Source: Chitinispirillales bacterium ANBcel5 (GTDB lineage Bacteria; Fibrobacterota; Chitinivibrionia; Chitinivibrionales; Chitinispirillaceae). Taken from it: DNA of 52,928 nt. Shown here in pieces: positions 10,901 to 18,740 of this stretch. Where the stretch lies: the NCBI GenBank assembly GCA_029688955.1, contig JARUKZ010000030.1, positions 1 through 52,928 on the forward strand. The letters run 5' to 3'. Within the stretch, counting starts at the first letter, position 1; every line of letters begins with the position of its first letter. Both the position numbers and the translations under genes were made by a program. The notes under the pieces were generated by a model. The model was not told the origin of the DNA. It was given only the letters and a program-made list of their open reading frames with translations, and searched no databases.

Positions 10901-11158
10901 AATGGACAGGGCACAATCAGGAGTGTAGTAGTCATCAAATACGGGGGTATAACCTTCATCTATCTTAAAATAGTAGTAATAATAAAAATCAGATATCGGC
11001 TCTGTTCCATTATTTTCTATATATATCCGTGGCTTCGATATATTGGGTTCATGCAATGATTCCTCTTTAGAATAGACTCTTACAGAGATGTGTGCCTGCG
11101 CCAGACAGACAAAAAGTGCGACAATTGCAAACGCAAAGCGCAGTTTACCTGAATTCAT
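7949..11158 (-). CDS. Large secreted CBM3-like / beta-helix surface protein
   Basis: A 1069-residue protein with a signal peptide (MNSGKLRFAFAIVALFVCLAQA) and an excellent AGGAGG six bases before the ATG. Visible regions: residues about 22-165 resemble a CBM3-type carbohydrate-binding sandwich (RIYIENNGTEPISDFYYYYYF, GLRYHDWSTWD); about 175-420 is Gly/Val-rich and repetitive, like a bactofilin-type or polymerising beta-solenoid; about 440-510 is a cadherin-like beta sandwich (VTVTVNGENPATPV, EYTLTV); about 515-905 is a right-handed beta-helix of the pectate-lyase-like type (FVDINTPA, FRDLQPAIDKA, IENCLFEDN, VNCVFTRNSCG); the last ~150 residues are unassigned. Carbohydrate binding or polysaccharide processing is likely, but I cannot point to catalytic residues. 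Confidence 0.75.
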   Translation of the reverse strand: MNSGKLRFAFAIVALFVCLAQAHISVRVYSKEESLHEPNISKPRIYIENNGTEPISDFYYYYYFKIDEGYTPVFDDYYTPDCALSIHSAGDNIHFIRYHFAGVTLEPGEVKPNTGGNSIGLRYHDWSTWDKTNDPSNNLSPHFALNGEIPVFLADGTQIYGNGIPDPENPPQPPRVDLGLGTYAVFSSQYTDLRDGSTVRGGNVGSGQYAEAGCDSEIFGSLFSGGNIFLRERARIEGDVAATQEINKQNNIVITGEQRNIAQINFPQLAFSSVDYGTEDITVAPNDTVHLEPGAYNDIKVFANAKISLAPGTYTAKSFVVEPDVSIKLQSGEGKRTDIRVSDQLSIGDRVQMSFEEEELPFSVSFYSAQSGQLRIGTDALVYGLFTAPSADLHVSSRTTLYGAVAAKRAVIKPQAVVCKPPVLKDIWHSKWAYAPPFNPMVFEYDAVVPITTTEILTAPIAPQGVTVTVNGENPATPVLLNSDETDIFVHLSDSINCGETEYTLTVKREHRHQLFVDINTPAPENEQDGESWETAFRDLQPAIDKAMEEGREIWVAEGIYRPTLKMDDDDLRSATFLIRPGVEIKGGYDGTELTDTPQGSPYNTILSGDLAGNDDSISVWPPAPADSSYLSDNAYHVVTIDGNDGSRGVRLERLVITGGVANGGPKNSTGAGILNKKCSPTLIFVGVKRNIADSSGAGIMDKGGIIKIENCLFEDNVSTTGYGAGLFTSETNIIMDASVFDGNRVLDTIETSGGGALFSQSSDIEMVNCVFTRNSCGARGGAIVNRKSHLSITNCTFADNNANIYAQSIWNDSATAEVVNTILWNNRNRVEVGGDGFDISYSCITGWYEGEGNIFEDPQFVDMEDPKGSDGYGSFKDGLQLSDNSPCRNAGNNHFAPEADLLDMTRPIEHTVDIGAYEYFIQKDVDSIFGYLNRDGDFIPSAPITLLDTIHHWSRVHIYAAGNHAYVMRDYIPNNRHTRRKNKINAYFYSLNDDKTIRDDLEPIKIPIYHVGEDAGVLIYQTLTSDGQGKPILFVNDTTFHNWENRWAHIISTTNGLLKVEVPHSQFR

Positions 11159-11346
11159 AGTGCCTCCTGTGTTCAGAGTGATAGGGTTTAATCTTTATCC
11201 GTAATTTGCAGATCGAGCTCTAATCAGCTACAATACTGTTTTAAAATTCGTCCTATAGTATTTTAAAAGAGATAAATGTTTATAAATATGCTTTTGTTAA
11301 ATCTAAAATCAATTGGTTTAGCAAATGTATATACGACAAAAAGGTA

Positions 11347-11368
11347 ATATATATATATATATATATAA
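11347..11368. repeat. (AT)n microsatellite
   Basis: About ten AT dinucleotides in an AT-rich upstream region. The rest of 11159-11590 holds no gene that I can see; it is AT-rich and probably carries the promoter for the large beta-helix gene. Confidence 0.9.
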
Positions 11369-11592
11369 TAAATCAACTTTTTTTTTCTAATTATTTAACC
11401 TGTTTAGAATATTGGTTGCCTGGTAATAAAAACCAAACAGTATATATAAGGAATAGACACTTGCCTTTTATTAGGTCACTCAATGAGGCGGGGAGGTATT
11501 TCGATTAAATTTTCGTATTAAAATGATTTGGCACAAAATTGAGAATCAGGTTGTATAAAAAAAACTTGTTAATACTTAATGTAAACAACCAC

Positions 11593-11688
11593 GCTTGCAC
11601 GTGGCAAGCAAGTCTCATGGCGCCCCCGTGAGGAACTTTTCACGGGCCACAAGACGTTTCTGGGGGGTGGCCACTTTCGCCTCGGGCG
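11593..11688 (+). ncRNA. Candidate structured RNA element (four consecutive hairpins)
   Basis: Within 96 bases four stems follow one another: GCTTGC/GCAAGC (11593-11609, loop 5), CCCGTGA/TCACGGG (11625-11646, loop 8), GGCCAC/GTGGCC (11645-11672, sharing two bases with the previous stem, so the two may be alternative folds) and CGCC/GGCG (11678-11688). The segment is GC-rich inside an AT-rich gap and has no ORF. It could be a small RNA, a 5' leader element or a remnant; strand is uncertain. I recognise no known family. Confidence 0.35.
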
Positions 11689-11881
11689 ACACTGAATCAT
11701 ATGATAATAAAAAAATTTGAGTTAACACAAAAGGCATATCACCTACCAATGAAGACAGAGAACTGAACGACAGAACGACAAAACGAAAAGAGTAACACTA
11801 AAGAAGTCTGCTCTACATGTCTATCACTCTTCTTCGGCTCAAAGGTCACGGCTCACCGCTACACAACAAAATCACCATTTA

Positions 11882-11895
11882 TTGATCTGTATCAA
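11882..11895. promoter_or_regulatory. FNR/DNR-type binding site
   Basis: TTGAT-CTGT-ATCAA is an exact match to the palindromic FNR-family consensus TTGAT-N4-ATCAA. It lies 104 bp upstream of the hemerythrin gene at 12000, a plausible activator position. Genes for hemerythrin-type iron-centre repair proteins are commonly controlled by oxygen- or NO-sensing members of this regulator family. Confidence 0.7.
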
Positions 11896-11999
11896 GTTTA
11901 TTGTCCACTCCTGATGGTAATTTAGAGTTAAAAGCTCTCAACAGCAAAAAGGGGTAGATCTCATTAGGGATCTGATCAAGAAACGTAAACAGGAGTACT

Positions 12000-12776
12000 A
12001 TGATGCACGATATAATAAACACCAACATAATCGATTTGATAAAGAAATACCCTCCCATCGAACAACATCTTGCAGCGTTTGAAATCGGGTGTGTAACCTG
12101 CTCTTTAGGAACCTGCAAACTGGGTGATGTCGTAGAGATACACAATCTTTCTGTAGCTCAGGAAAAGGAGCTGATGTCAAAGATCGCCAAAACCGTTTTT
12201 CCGGGGCAGGAGGTCGAGCTACCTGTTTCTGAGAGAAAACAGAGTAGTACCGATAAATCGATCATCCCCCCGGTGAGAGAGCTTATCGATGAGCATAGAG
12301 TGATAAAGCGACTCATTGCCGTTATTCCTTCAATAACAGAGAAGGCGATATTAGAGCAGGAGAGTGATTATCAGCTGTATAAAGAGATACTTACATTCAT
12401 TGCGGACTATGCCGATGGGTTTCATCACGCAAAAGAGGAGAAGATACTCTTTGATTATTTTGACAAGGATTCCGACATAATAACTTCCTTTCTAAAAGAA
12501 CATGAAACCGGACGAAGCTACGTACGAAACGCACGGGAGGCATTGGAAAGTGCAGACCTTGCTACACTCCGGGAAAACCTTATTGGATACGCAACGTTGC
12601 TTAAAGAGCATATTCAAAAAGAGGATGAGATCCTTTTTCCATGGATGAACCGCTCTTTGAGTGACAATCAGGTGGGAATGCTGTTTTCCAGATTCGGAAA
12701 CACTAATAAAGAGTACCAAACCATAGCAGCAGAGCAGAAAAAAGTTATCGATGAGCTGGAAAACAGGTTTGGATAA
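12000..12776 (+). CDS. DUF1858 plus hemerythrin-like (HHE) protein, RIC-type
   Basis: A 258-residue cytoplasmic protein. Residues about 1-65 match DUF1858-type domains (IIDLIKKYP, then GCVTCSLGTC). Residues about 95-245 form a four-helix hemerythrin-like domain with the expected His/Glu ligands in IDEHRVI, FHHAKEEKILF, LKEHETGR and LKEHIQKEDEILFPW. The domain pair resembles ScdA/YtfE (RIC) di-iron proteins involved in repair of Fe-S clusters after nitrosative or oxidative damage. GGAG precedes a double ATG at 12000/12003; either start is possible. A perfect FNR-type site upstream supports regulation by oxygen or NO. It converges with the TauE gene. Confidence 0.8.
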   Translation: MMHDIINTNIIDLIKKYPPIEQHLAAFEIGCVTCSLGTCKLGDVVEIHNLSVAQEKELMSKIAKTVFPGQEVELPVSERKQSSTDKSIIPPVRELIDEHRVIKRLIAVIPSITEKAILEQESDYQLYKEILTFIADYADGFHHAKEEKILFDYFDKDSDIITSFLKEHETGRSYVRNAREALESADLATLRENLIGYATLLKEHIQKEDEILFPWMNRSLSDNQVGMLFSRFGNTNKEYQTIAAEQKKVIDELENRFG

Positions 12777-12796
12777 TCAGACCGTTTTGCGACTTT

Positions 12797-13525
12797 TTAG
12801 GGGTATACGGTACTTAAGAGAAGATAGATGCCAGTAAGGAGAAGGAATAGCGAAATAATCTTTCTGAATCGTTTTTGGGGGATTTTCCGCAAAATCCGTT
12901 TGGCCAAATATGCTCCCATAAAGGATGCGGGAATATAGATAACCATTCCGTAGAGCAGGGTTTCTGTAAGCACAGTTCCCTGTTCCACATATACTGCAAC
13001 CCGTGTTATATCAACGCCTAACGATATGGCGCCATTGGTGAATATATAGATGGTTTTGTGGAGATTGAAGGCGCTGAGAGCCGCGCTTCTAATGGCGCCA
13101 CCCACCCCTATAATGCCAGCTATAAAACCGGAGAGTATTGCGGTGCTGATTGTAAAACCGGGGCTTGTTTTAAGCTTAAGGGATGGTTTTAAAAGGAGTG
13201 TGACAGGGTAAATGATCAAAAAGACCCCAAGCAACTGTTTAAGAACTGTTTGATTGACCACTCCTGTGAGTTGAGCGCCCGCGAAGGAGAAGATTACACC
13301 TGGAATACCAAAGTATAGTAGTAAGCGCCATCTGATGCCCCGGTAAAAGAGCAGCATTTTCCAAATATTGCCAAACAGATGAATTATTCCAACAAACAGA
13401 AGGGTCATCTGGATGGGAAAAAAGAGGGATAACAGCGGCACCATTACAGTAGAGGTTCCAAAGCCGCTTAAAGTACCAACTCCGGAAGCCACAATTGTAA
13501 GAAGCGTTATGATTGCAACCTGCAT
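12797..13525 (-). CDS. TauE/SafE (DUF81) family membrane transporter
   Basis: About 242 residues from the preferred start at 13525 (AGGA just upstream, immediately followed by the first TM segment MQVAIITLLTIVASG); the frame is open to 13573. About eight hydrophobic segments and the typical GVGTLSGFGTSTVMVP and GFIAGIIGVGGAIRSA repeats identify the TauE/SafE family of sulfite/organosulfonate or related anion exporters. Substrate cannot be inferred from context. The divergent gap 13526-13829 to the next plus-strand gene holds no gene that I can support. Confidence 0.8.
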   Translation of the reverse strand: MQVAIITLLTIVASGVGTLSGFGTSTVMVPLLSLFFPIQMTLLFVGIIHLFGNIWKMLLFYRGIRWRLLLYFGIPGVIFSFAGAQLTGVVNQTVLKQLLGVFLIIYPVTLLLKPSLKLKTSPGFTISTAILSGFIAGIIGVGGAIRSAALSAFNLHKTIYIFTNGAISLGVDITRVAVYVEQGTVLTETLLYGMVIYIPASFMGAYLAKRILRKIPQKRFRKIISLFLLLTGIYLLLSTVYP

Positions 13526-13829
13526 GTTCCTATCACCGTTTGTTGTTAAATGATGGTTTGAATACCCAAACAAATAGTGTACCCTTTTTTGCTGATAGCC
13601 GATCTAAGGTGCAGCAGGATCCAGATGGTTCCGGTGAATCGGTCGGGAGAATAATAACGGGAAAGATTTTTTGAGCTCAGGTGAGAACAGTGGTACTGCA
13701 TAATCTGCCTGTTACCAAAACGGTATATATTTTGCTTTTCTATAGTAATATGTTTACTCCATTGTTTCAGACGCAGAGGTGGCCTTTAGAGGAGGCCGGT
13801 TTAAAAAAAAATCAAACAAGGAGTTTTAA

Positions 13830-14699
13830 ATGGCAGATAGAGTTTCCGAACGGGAAAATTCTACAGCCCCTGCGGAGCGCTGGTATAAAAGAGTATCCTG
13901 GGGAGCGATTTTTGTCGGTGTTCTTGTAGCGATTGGTATCCAGATTACCCTTTCGATGCTGGGAATAGCTGTTGGCCTGGCTTCCATAGATGTTTTTGGT
14001 GAACAGGAACCCGGAGGTTTAGCTATTGGTACAGTAGTATGGCTCATAATCACAGGAATTATCTCTCTTTTCTGTGGTGGCTGGGTCACTGGGAGGTTAT
14101 CAGGAGATGTAGTAAAGCTGGACCGGGCACTTAACGGACTGGCTGTCTGGAGTCTCACAATTGTACTTTCGGTCTATCTTATGTCCGCTACAGCCAGTGC
14201 TATAGTAGGTGGTGCGTTTGGTTTACTTGGAACCGGAGCTGAGGCTGTGGTTGGTGTTGCACCTGAAGCTGCCGAGTTTTTGGAGGGTAATGGAGAAGGC
14301 CCATTGCAGGGTCTGCAGGACGAAGCAGAAGAGTTGTTACAGGAGGCACAGGAAGCTTCTCCTGAGGAAAGAGAGCAAATCCAGCAGGAGCTTGAAATTG
14401 TACTGGACGCCATAGGTGAGCTTATTGCAGAGGGAGAACTAACGGAACAAAACCATAATCAGGTCACAGATATTCTGGCTCGGCGCACAGAGATGTCTGA
14501 GCAGCAGGCAGATTCTGCGGTAAGTGCCTGGGAAACCGAGGCAAGGGAGACCAGGGAAGAGGTTCTGGAAACTGCAGAAGAGGTCAGGGAAGCAGCTGCC
14601 GCTACTGCCGCCGGACTCTTTTTTATCCTGGTGCTCAGTGGTGCAGCTTCAGCACTGGGAGCATATCTTGCAGGTAATCCTAACCCTAAAAAACCCTGA
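13830..14699 (+). CDS. Membrane protein with an acidic coiled-coil region
   Basis: A 289-residue protein with AAGGAG before the ATG. After a short cytoplasmic N-terminus there are hydrophobic segments at about residues 25-55 (WGAIFVGVLVAIGIQITLS), 68-95 and 105-135. A long Glu/Gln-rich helical region (about 140-255) follows, including EELLQEAQEASPEEREQIQQ. The protein ends with a last TM segment (AAATAAGLFFILVLSGAAS, about 258-280). It resembles YrzE/PhnA-like or TIGR04086-like small membrane proteins at the N-terminus, but I do not recognise the whole protein. Function unknown. Confidence 0.7.
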   Translation: MADRVSERENSTAPAERWYKRVSWGAIFVGVLVAIGIQITLSMLGIAVGLASIDVFGEQEPGGLAIGTVVWLIITGIISLFCGGWVTGRLSGDVVKLDRALNGLAVWSLTIVLSVYLMSATASAIVGGAFGLLGTGAEAVVGVAPEAAEFLEGNGEGPLQGLQDEAEELLQEAQEASPEEREQIQQELEIVLDAIGELIAEGELTEQNHNQVTDILARRTEMSEQQADSAVSAWETEARETREEVLETAEEVREAAAATAAGLFFILVLSGAASALGAYLAGNPNPKKP

Positions 14700-14705
14700 G
14701 AAAAG

Positions 14706-14749
14706 AGAGTGTTGAGATATGCTGTAAAAACAGCGTATCTCAACACTCT
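14706..14749 (+). terminator. Strong 19-bp inverted repeat, probable transcription terminator
   Basis: An AGAGTGTTGAGATATGCTG arm pairs with its complement (one G-T pair) around a TAAAAA loop, beginning 6 bp after the stop of the membrane-protein gene. There is no clear T-run on the plus strand, so termination may be inefficient or the hairpin may act on RNA stability. Confidence 0.55.
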
Positions 14750-14858
14750 GACTATACTTCACCTTGCGTTCTAATCAACGGTACCAACGCAACCCCATGT
14801 GGCTCTAAGGGGGGACGGTGTGTCAAAAAAACAATTAACCCCCCAACAAAACTACCAC

Positions 14859-15710
14859 CTACCTTTTACTTCCAAAACGATTAACAACGAGCCCAAGTAT
14901 CATTATGGATGCGCCTAGAGTCAAACGAACTAAATCAGCATCACGGTTCCAGATCAAAATATTTACCACCAGGCCCACCGGTATTACTGCGTTGTTCATC
15001 ACAGCAAGGGTTCCGGCATCGACTTTGGTTCCGCCGTGATTCCACAGGAATGATCCGATTGCTGATGCGCCTAACCCCAGCCAAATCAAAACCGCCCATT
15101 GGGTAGTGGTTGATGGCATCATTGACAAATTACCGAATAGCAGATACCCTGTCAGGATTATTATGATGGCCCCAAGGTAAAAGTAGCCAAAAAAGCGAAA
15201 CGGGGGGATGTTTGTAGAGTATCGTTTTACCAGTTGTTTGTATCCCACCTGTCCGGCCGCAAAGGATGCATTGGCTATTTGCATTAAAACAAAGCCAAGC
15301 ATATAGCCGCTCTCTGTGATCCCATCATATCTGATCACACCGGCTCCCAGCACCGCAAGAAGTGCCGCGGCCATTGCCGGGACCGAAAAACGCCGATTCA
15401 GAGCGTCATCAAAAAGTGTCACAAAAACAGGGGTCATAATTGTGAAAAGAAGGACCTCGGGTGCAGAAAGAAAACGAAACGATTGGTACAAACACAGATA
15501 GGTTACTCCAAACTGAAGCGCTCCTACGCACATCATTCCGACTATCAGCTCTTTATGTACCCCGCGAATTTGTGTGAAGGGCAGCATCGCTGACCCGGCT
15601 ATTACTACACGCGATAATACGGCAAAGTAGCTGTCTACCTCTCCAAGATAATTATCAATCAAACTGAAAGAGAACGCCCATAGAAATGTCACGAAAAGGA
15701 GAAAACGCAT
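14859..15710 (-). CDS. EamA/DMT family permease
   Basis: A 283-residue integral membrane protein with about ten hydrophobic segments arranged as two EamA halves (MRFLLFVTFLWAFSFSLIDN at the start; second half from about residue 145, with IWLGLGASAIGSFLWNHGGT). Family members export amino acids, nucleosides or other metabolites; substrate unknown. No convincing Shine-Dalgarno precedes the ATG. No helpful neighbours; 15711-15961 is without a recognisable gene. Confidence 0.85.
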   Translation of the reverse strand: MRFLLFVTFLWAFSFSLIDNYLGEVDSYFAVLSRVVIAGSAMLPFTQIRGVHKELIVGMMCVGALQFGVTYLCLYQSFRFLSAPEVLLFTIMTPVFVTLFDDALNRRFSVPAMAAALLAVLGAGVIRYDGITESGYMLGFVLMQIANASFAAGQVGYKQLVKRYSTNIPPFRFFGYFYLGAIIIILTGYLLFGNLSMMPSTTTQWAVLIWLGLGASAIGSFLWNHGGTKVDAGTLAVMNNAVIPVGLVVNILIWNRDADLVRLTLGASIMILGLVVNRFGSKR

Positions 15711-15961
15711 AGAAGGATACCAATTGAGTTAGTGGTTGTCTCTGCTGTGGGCTAAAATAATCGGGTAGGGGAAAAAAAGCAAGAACGCTTTAGTGCTGCT
15801 TGCAGCGGGAAGAATGAGCAGAAAGGCAGAGTGTAGCTTATATCATTATCATAACAGGGTATGGGAAATGCCTTTCATATAAATGTAGAGAACGTATCAG
15901 TAATCAGTTTTTTGGGACCTTGAGCCCAAACACCCAGTAGCCAATAGTATCCCTGCTCTTT

Positions 15962-16392
15962 TCAGAGTTGCAAAACGTGAAACCGATCCTTAAAACCAAA
16001 TTTCCTGTAAAATCCAAGCGCCTCTTCGTTACCTTCGGCTACATAAACCTGTATCGATGATAGTGGCAGCTCCCTTAACCAGCTCAGAGCTGTACTCATC
16101 AACTTTGCCCCAAGTCCATGATTTCGGAACTGTTCTTTAATATATAAGGAATCAATCTCTCCCTTATTTTTATCTGCACTGGCTATACAGTAACCGATAA
16201 TTTCGGATTCATTCAGGGCTGCAAAAAGCGCAAGTGCCTTTTCTTTAACAGTTGTTCCGATCTTTTCTGAAAGGTAAAATTTCTGAAGTGAGATTTGAAC
16301 CAGGAACTCTTTTTTTCATGATAGGAATTAAGCTCTTCCCAGAGCGCCCGAAAGTTTTCGATCCTCTCTGAGCTGAGTTTAACAATTTTCAT
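15962..16392 (-). pseudogene. GNAT acetyltransferase gene with a single-base frameshift
   Basis: From the ATG at 16392 (CAGGAG upstream) the frame reads MKIVKLSSERIENFRALWEE up to a run of seven A (minus strand) following the codons for SYHE. The GNAT sequence then continues one frame over: EFLVQISLQKFYLSEKIG, then IGYCIASAD, SLYIKEQFRNHGLGAKL and EEALGFYRKFGFKDR, ending with TGA at 15964-15962. An eighth A would restore one continuous 143-residue GNAT with the RxxGxG-like acetyl-CoA loop. It is a pseudogene, a slippage-prone phase-variable gene or an assembly error. Confidence 0.8.
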
Positions 16393-16531
16393 TGATGCTC
16401 CTGTTTTGGATGCAGTGACACTTTTTTTATCATCACGTATCCTTCTAAGTGATTGTTAACAGCCTAAATATACACGACGGGTGGTGCCTGAAATCCAAGA
16501 AATTAGCGGGGAAAGAAGAAAAAATCTTGCA

Positions 16532-16551
16532 TACTGTTCAAATGAGCAGTA
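16532..16551. promoter_or_regulatory. LexA (SOS) box, E. coli-type consensus
   Basis: TACTG-N10-CAGTA, a palindrome of the gammaproteobacterial SOS-box type (CTG-N10-CAG core), 44 bp upstream of a small ORF and about 350 bp upstream of lexA. It is the only such site I noticed in the window and would put the whole 16596-23815 run under LexA control, including autoregulation. Confidence 0.65.
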
Positions 16552-16595
16552 TATTACTACCAGTGATGAAATGATGAACATAACAAGGAGAGTGC

Positions 16596-16823
16596 ATGGT
16601 TAAGTTTTCTGAATGTAGGGCTGCTGCAACAGGGGTACAGTCGGCTGTAATAATGCCTTCGGTAAGACCTCTGCGGCTATGGAGTGAAAACAGTAATCAG
16701 GCAGCTCTCAGTACCAGGGCTGGGTATCTGAAATTCCCGTCTCACTTTACCGTTAAGGGAAGCTTTGTAGGTCGGGGCTCAGAACGGCGAATAGTAGTAG
16801 CTGGTAAAATCGGGAAATTCTGA
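16596..16823 (+). CDS. Small ORF directly behind the SOS box
   Basis: A 75-residue ORF with AAGGAG 7 bases before the ATG, placed 44 bp after the LexA box and ahead of lexA. The sequence is basic, has no TM segment and matches no family I know. The position and ribosome-binding site favour a real SOS-induced peptide. Against it: composition gives no strong coding signal, and the gap to lexA (74 bp) contains a T8 run after short inverted repeats that could attenuate transcription. Confidence 0.4.
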   Translation: MVKFSECRAAATGVQSAVIMPSVRPLRLWSENSNQAALSTRAGYLKFPSHFTVKGSFVGRGSERRIVVAGKIGKF

Positions 16824-16897
16824 ATTCCCAGCTCTGGTTTTTTTTACAACTTGTAAGTTTTACAGAATAAAAAAGTTTTTAGTACAAAGGTCAAAAT

Positions 16898-17536
16898 ATG
16901 AGTTCATTGTTGACGCCGGAACAGAGCCGGGTTCTCTCTTTTATAATTCAATACAGAGATGAATCCGGTTTTCCACCTTCAGTGCGCGAAATCGCACAGC
17001 ATTTTGGGTACAAAAGTGCTAATAGTGTAAGACAGCACCTCAGACTCATTGAGCGTAAGGGCTATATTCGTATCATTACAGGACGTGCCAGAGGAATCGA
17101 GGTTTTGGAAAATCCTTTTTGCTCAGATGAGCTGAGCGATGAGCAGATGGTGCCACCCGATGGGGTTCCGCTGGTTGGCTCTGTTGCTGCCGGAAAGCCT
17201 ATAACCGCTGTTGAGAATCTTGAGGGCTATGTTACTCTGGACAGGACAATCTTCAGGGGTGATGATCTTTTTGCGCTTAGAATTCGTGGCGACAGTATGA
17301 TCGATATCGGAGTGTTACACAACGATTTAGTAGTGGTGCGCAAGAAAAATACCGCGGAAAACGGTGAGGTTATAGTTGCTATTTTGGAAGGCGAAGCTAC
17401 TTTGAAGCGCTTTATTAAGAAGAAGGATTGTATTATTCTACGACCCGAAAATCCCGAATATGAAGACATTGTCGTTCACCAGGGAAGCGATATTCAAATC
17501 GCTGGTAAACTGGTTGGTGTGATAAGGAAATATTGA
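16898..17536 (+). CDS. lexA: LexA, SOS repressor
   Basis: A 212-residue LexA. An N-terminal winged helix-turn-helix spans about residues 1-70 (SVREIAQHFGYKSANSVRQHL). The self-cleavage site is Ala98-Gly99 (GSVAAGKP). The catalytic dyad is Ser133 (RGDSMID) and Lys170 (ATLKRF), with the 37-residue spacing seen in E. coli LexA. The usual AGI segment after the Ser is IGV here. RecA-stimulated self-cleavage would derepress the LexA box at 16532. It heads an SOS operon with four downstream genes on the same strand. Confidence 0.95.
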   Translation: MSSLLTPEQSRVLSFIIQYRDESGFPPSVREIAQHFGYKSANSVRQHLRLIERKGYIRIITGRARGIEVLENPFCSDELSDEQMVPPDGVPLVGSVAAGKPITAVENLEGYVTLDRTIFRGDDLFALRIRGDSMIDIGVLHNDLVVVRKKNTAENGEVIVAILEGEATLKRFIKKKDCIILRPENPEYEDIVVHQGSDIQIAGKLVGVIRKY

Positions 17537-17564
17537 GCGGACGTTTATTATTACAGTTTGACCT

Positions 17565-18680
17565 ATGGATACTCACGAAAAACTAAAACTACTCTCTGAT
17601 GCATCGCGGTACGATCTTTCATGTGCCTGTGGTAATAAAGGTAGTGATCAGCGCGTAAGGGGAAATGATGGTGCCTGGCTCTATCCGGTCTCTCTTCCCA
17701 GAGGGGGGACTTCTGTGATGCTTAAAACACTGATATCCAATGTGTGCAGTAATGATTGCATGTATTGCCCCTACAGAAGCGAGATCGATACTCCACGCTG
17801 CACCATCGCTCCCCGGGAGATGGCATCGATGTTTATGGAGTATGTTCGGCGTAAAAAGGTTTTCGGGTTATTTCTCAGTAGTGGGGTTATAGGTACCCCG
17901 GACAAAACAATGGAGTATTTGAATACCACGGCAAAAATTTTAAGAAAAAAGCATAGCTACAGAGGGTATATACATTTAAAGATCATTCCGGGTGCATCGG
18001 ATGCTGCCATTGATGAGGCGCTTTCTCTCTCCAGTGCGGTTTCTCTTAATATTGAAGCGCCGGGGGAAAATCATTTCTCACGCTTGTCCCAAAGAAAGGA
18101 CTTCCTGCGCGATATTATCGGTCCCATGAAACGCATCAGCCATCTTACATCGCGGGGAAGAAAATTTAACAGAGTGAAACAGACTACTCAGTTTATTGTT
18201 GGTGCCGCGGGGGAAAATGATTCGGAAATCGTACGGTATACCGCTGGTCTTTATGAAAGGCTTAAGCTTAACAGAGTTTATTTTTCTGCCTATCAGCGTG
18301 GCCTTGGCCATGAGAGTATCCCCGGCGAACAGATCGCTTTAAAGGGTCAGGAGGGGTTTGTGCGTGAACACCGCCTCTATCAGGTAGACTTTCTGTTGAG
18401 AAATTATGGTTTTTCTAAAGACGATATCATCTTTGATGCATCGGGGCGCCTTTCGATGGATCGGGATCCCAAACTGGTGTGGGCGCAGGCCAATCCCTGG
18501 TTTTTTCCCGTAAATGTGAACCGGGCGGAGAAAAATGAGCTGTTGCGTATTCCCGGCATCGGGCCTCAAAGTGCAAAACTGATTATCAAAAAGCGCAAAG
18601 AGGCCAGAATAAAAACTCCCGATGCACTTCCATTGAAAGGTAAGCGGTTAAAGCTGGCCCTGGACTATCTGAAGTTTTAA
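17565..18680 (+). CDS. Radical SAM protein with C-terminal helix-hairpin-helix (putative DNA modification/repair)
   Basis: A 371-residue protein 28 bp after lexA. The radical SAM [4Fe-4S] motif is C61-SND-C65-MY-C68 (CxxxCxxC); two further Cys (C20, C22) lie near the N-terminus. The C-terminus has a helix-hairpin-helix (ELLRIPGIGPQSAKLIIKKR) typical of non-specific DNA binding. This architecture matches the TIGR03916-type 'putative DNA modification/repair radical SAM' family, often found next to a uracil-DNA-glycosylase-like partner; no such partner is in this window. Location inside a LexA-controlled mutasome operon supports a role in DNA damage processing, but the reaction is unknown. Confidence 0.8.
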   Translation: MDTHEKLKLLSDASRYDLSCACGNKGSDQRVRGNDGAWLYPVSLPRGGTSVMLKTLISNVCSNDCMYCPYRSEIDTPRCTIAPREMASMFMEYVRRKKVFGLFLSSGVIGTPDKTMEYLNTTAKILRKKHSYRGYIHLKIIPGASDAAIDEALSLSSAVSLNIEAPGENHFSRLSQRKDFLRDIIGPMKRISHLTSRGRKFNRVKQTTQFIVGAAGENDSEIVRYTAGLYERLKLNRVYFSAYQRGLGHESIPGEQIALKGQEGFVREHRLYQVDFLLRNYGFSKDDIIFDASGRLSMDRDPKLVWAQANPWFFPVNVNRAEKNELLRIPGIGPQSAKLIIKKRKEARIKTPDALPLKGKRLKLALDYLKF

Positions 18681-18740
18681 TCCTGATTTACTAAACTGGT
18701 TTTTGTCTATGCACCGGATTTTGCGGGGTAAGTTTTATAT

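Noticed and set aside
11341..11368. (AT)n tract as a replication origin
   Set aside because: No DnaA boxes or origin genes nearby; a simple microsatellite explains it.
16898..17536. LexA-like protein as a prophage repressor
   Set aside because: Full LexA layout, Ala-Gly cleavage site, S/K dyad at LexA spacing and a mutasome operon argue for the SOS repressor.
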